Assembly: GCA_002294285.1 (NCBI GenBank) | Contig: DBFL01000021.1 | Coordinates: 2,723-24,748, forward strand | Length of the DNA stretch: 22,026 bases | DNA from: Candidatus Neomicrothrix sp. UBA881 | GTDB taxonomy: Bacteria; Actinomycetota; Acidimicrobiia; Acidimicrobiales; MedAcidi-G1 | Reading direction: 5' to 3' | Shown here: in pieces, positions 21,694 to 22,026 of the stretch | Layout: the number at the start of each line of letters is the position of its first letter | Numbering within the stretch: the first letter of the stretch is position 1 | The notes under the pieces: generated by a model | Seen by the model: only the letters and a program-made list of their open reading frames with translations | Told to the model about the DNA's origin: nothing | Databases searched by the model: none | Translations under genes and position numbers: made by a program

Positions 21694-22026
21694 GTGAAAA
21701 AAATTTCGAAATTAGCATTAGCACAACTCCTTCTAATCTCAGTAGCTTGCGGTAGTTCAAACTCAAATTCGACTGAAAACACCAGCAATCCTTCAGTTAC
21801 TCTTCTGACGCATGATTCCTTTGCAGTCTCAGAGGGTCTGTTTGATTTATTTACTGCCAAGACAGGAATTTCAGTTGAGCAACTATCCATGGGAGATACA
21901 GGGCAATTGATTTCTACAGCAATTCTGACAAAAAACGACCCTTTGGGTGATGTCGTTTTTGGAATTGATAACACATTTCTCAGTAGAGCTGTCAACGCTG
22001 AGATTTTGCAACCCGTCGAATTTTCC
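21694..22026 (+). CDS. thiB: Thiamine ABC transporter substrate-binding lipoprotein, N-terminal part (cut by window end)
   Basis: Captures thiamine or its phosphates outside the cell for an ABC importer. The frame is open from GTG 21694 to the last base (111 codons of about 330-350 expected). A lipoprotein signal peptide, MKKISKLALAQ with hydrophobic core, ends in the lipobox S-V-A-C19, followed by a Ser/Asn-rich linker. The mature part begins VTLLTHDSFAVSEGLFDLF, then GDTGQLISTAIL and DPLGDVVFGIDNTFLSRAV, which are characteristic ThiB/TbpA blocks. GGAGG lies 4 bases before the GTG and is part of the riboswitch 3' edge. The thiP and thiQ genes would be expected beyond the window. Confidence 0.93.
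   Translation, partial: MKKISKLALAQLLLISVACGSSNSNSTENTSNPSVTLLTHDSFAVSEGLFDLFTAKTGISVEQLSMGDTGQLISTAILTKNDPLGDVVFGIDNTFLSRAVNAEILQPVEFS

Noticed and set aside
21540..21995. 151-codon minus-strand frame over the riboswitch and thiB start
   Set aside because: It runs antisense through the TPP aptamer and the thiB coding sequence, both certain, and has no recognisable content.
1..22026. Mobile element, phage, defence, toxin-antitoxin or CRISPR system
   Set aside because: Every gene longer than about 90 codons has a metabolic, envelope or conserved-membrane assignment; I saw no transposase, integrase, nuclease, reverse transcriptase, short-repeat array or tRNA-flanked insertion.

Overview
The window is 22 kb of ordinary chromosomal DNA, densely coded and moderately AT-rich, most likely from a streamlined, probably aquatic actinobacterium of the Acidimicrobiia type. 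Lineage clues are a MenB very close to the mycobacterial form, an F420-family (DUF385/Ddn-like) oxidoreductase, a large AtsA-like sulfatase, a double-length CaiB/BaiF CoA-transferase, and a polysaccharide deacetylase carrying a C-terminal module otherwise typical of exported actinobacterial proteins. No search could be run, so the taxonomy is inference. I see no tRNA, rRNA, insertion sequence, phage gene, CRISPR array or duplicated block, and no stretch above about 160 bases without a gene.

Layout. 1-1501 (+): the last two thirds of a K+-dependent-type membrane pyrophosphatase. 1498-5199 (-): a packed four-gene run, M23 peptidase, 3-hydroxyacyl-CoA dehydrogenase, Zn alcohol dehydrogenase, PAP2 phosphatase. 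5283-7688 (+): fused CoA-transferase. 7689-9932 (-): sulfatase. 10008-10913 (+): menB. 10917-13168 (-): upp, polysaccharide deacetylase, PlsC-type acyltransferase, overlapping. 13313-15075 (+): hotdog thioesterase plus MFS carrier, coupled by TAATG. 15084-16935 (-): YciI-domain protein and a GlpD-like FAD dehydrogenase. 17022-17864 (+): SMP-30 lactonase-like protein. 17866-19898 (-): acyl-CoA synthetase and DUF385 oxidoreductase, coupled by TAATG. 19995-20736 (+): two small membrane proteins. 20744-21532 (-): SDR dehydrogenase. 21593-22026 (+): TPP riboswitch and the start of a thiamine-binding lipoprotein (thiB), cut by the window end.

How the genes fit together. Much of the content is CoA-thioester and redox chemistry: acyl-CoA ligase, CoA-transferases, 3-hydroxyacyl-CoA dehydrogenase, thioesterase, SDR, alcohol dehydrogenase, lactonase and F420-type oxidoreductase. 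This fits an organism that breaks down varied organic acids and alcohols. A second group serves the envelope: M23 peptidase, PAP2 phosphatase, deacetylase, acyltransferase. Menaquinone synthesis, membrane pyrophosphatase, glycerol-3-phosphate oxidation and uracil and thiamine salvage are housekeeping.

The most striking structural trait is that all six convergent gene pairs meet with between a 4-base overlap and 8 bases of spacer, leaving no room for intergenic terminators. I found no convincing undescribed defence or mobile system. The best leads are unusual protein architectures and the riboswitch-thiB leader.
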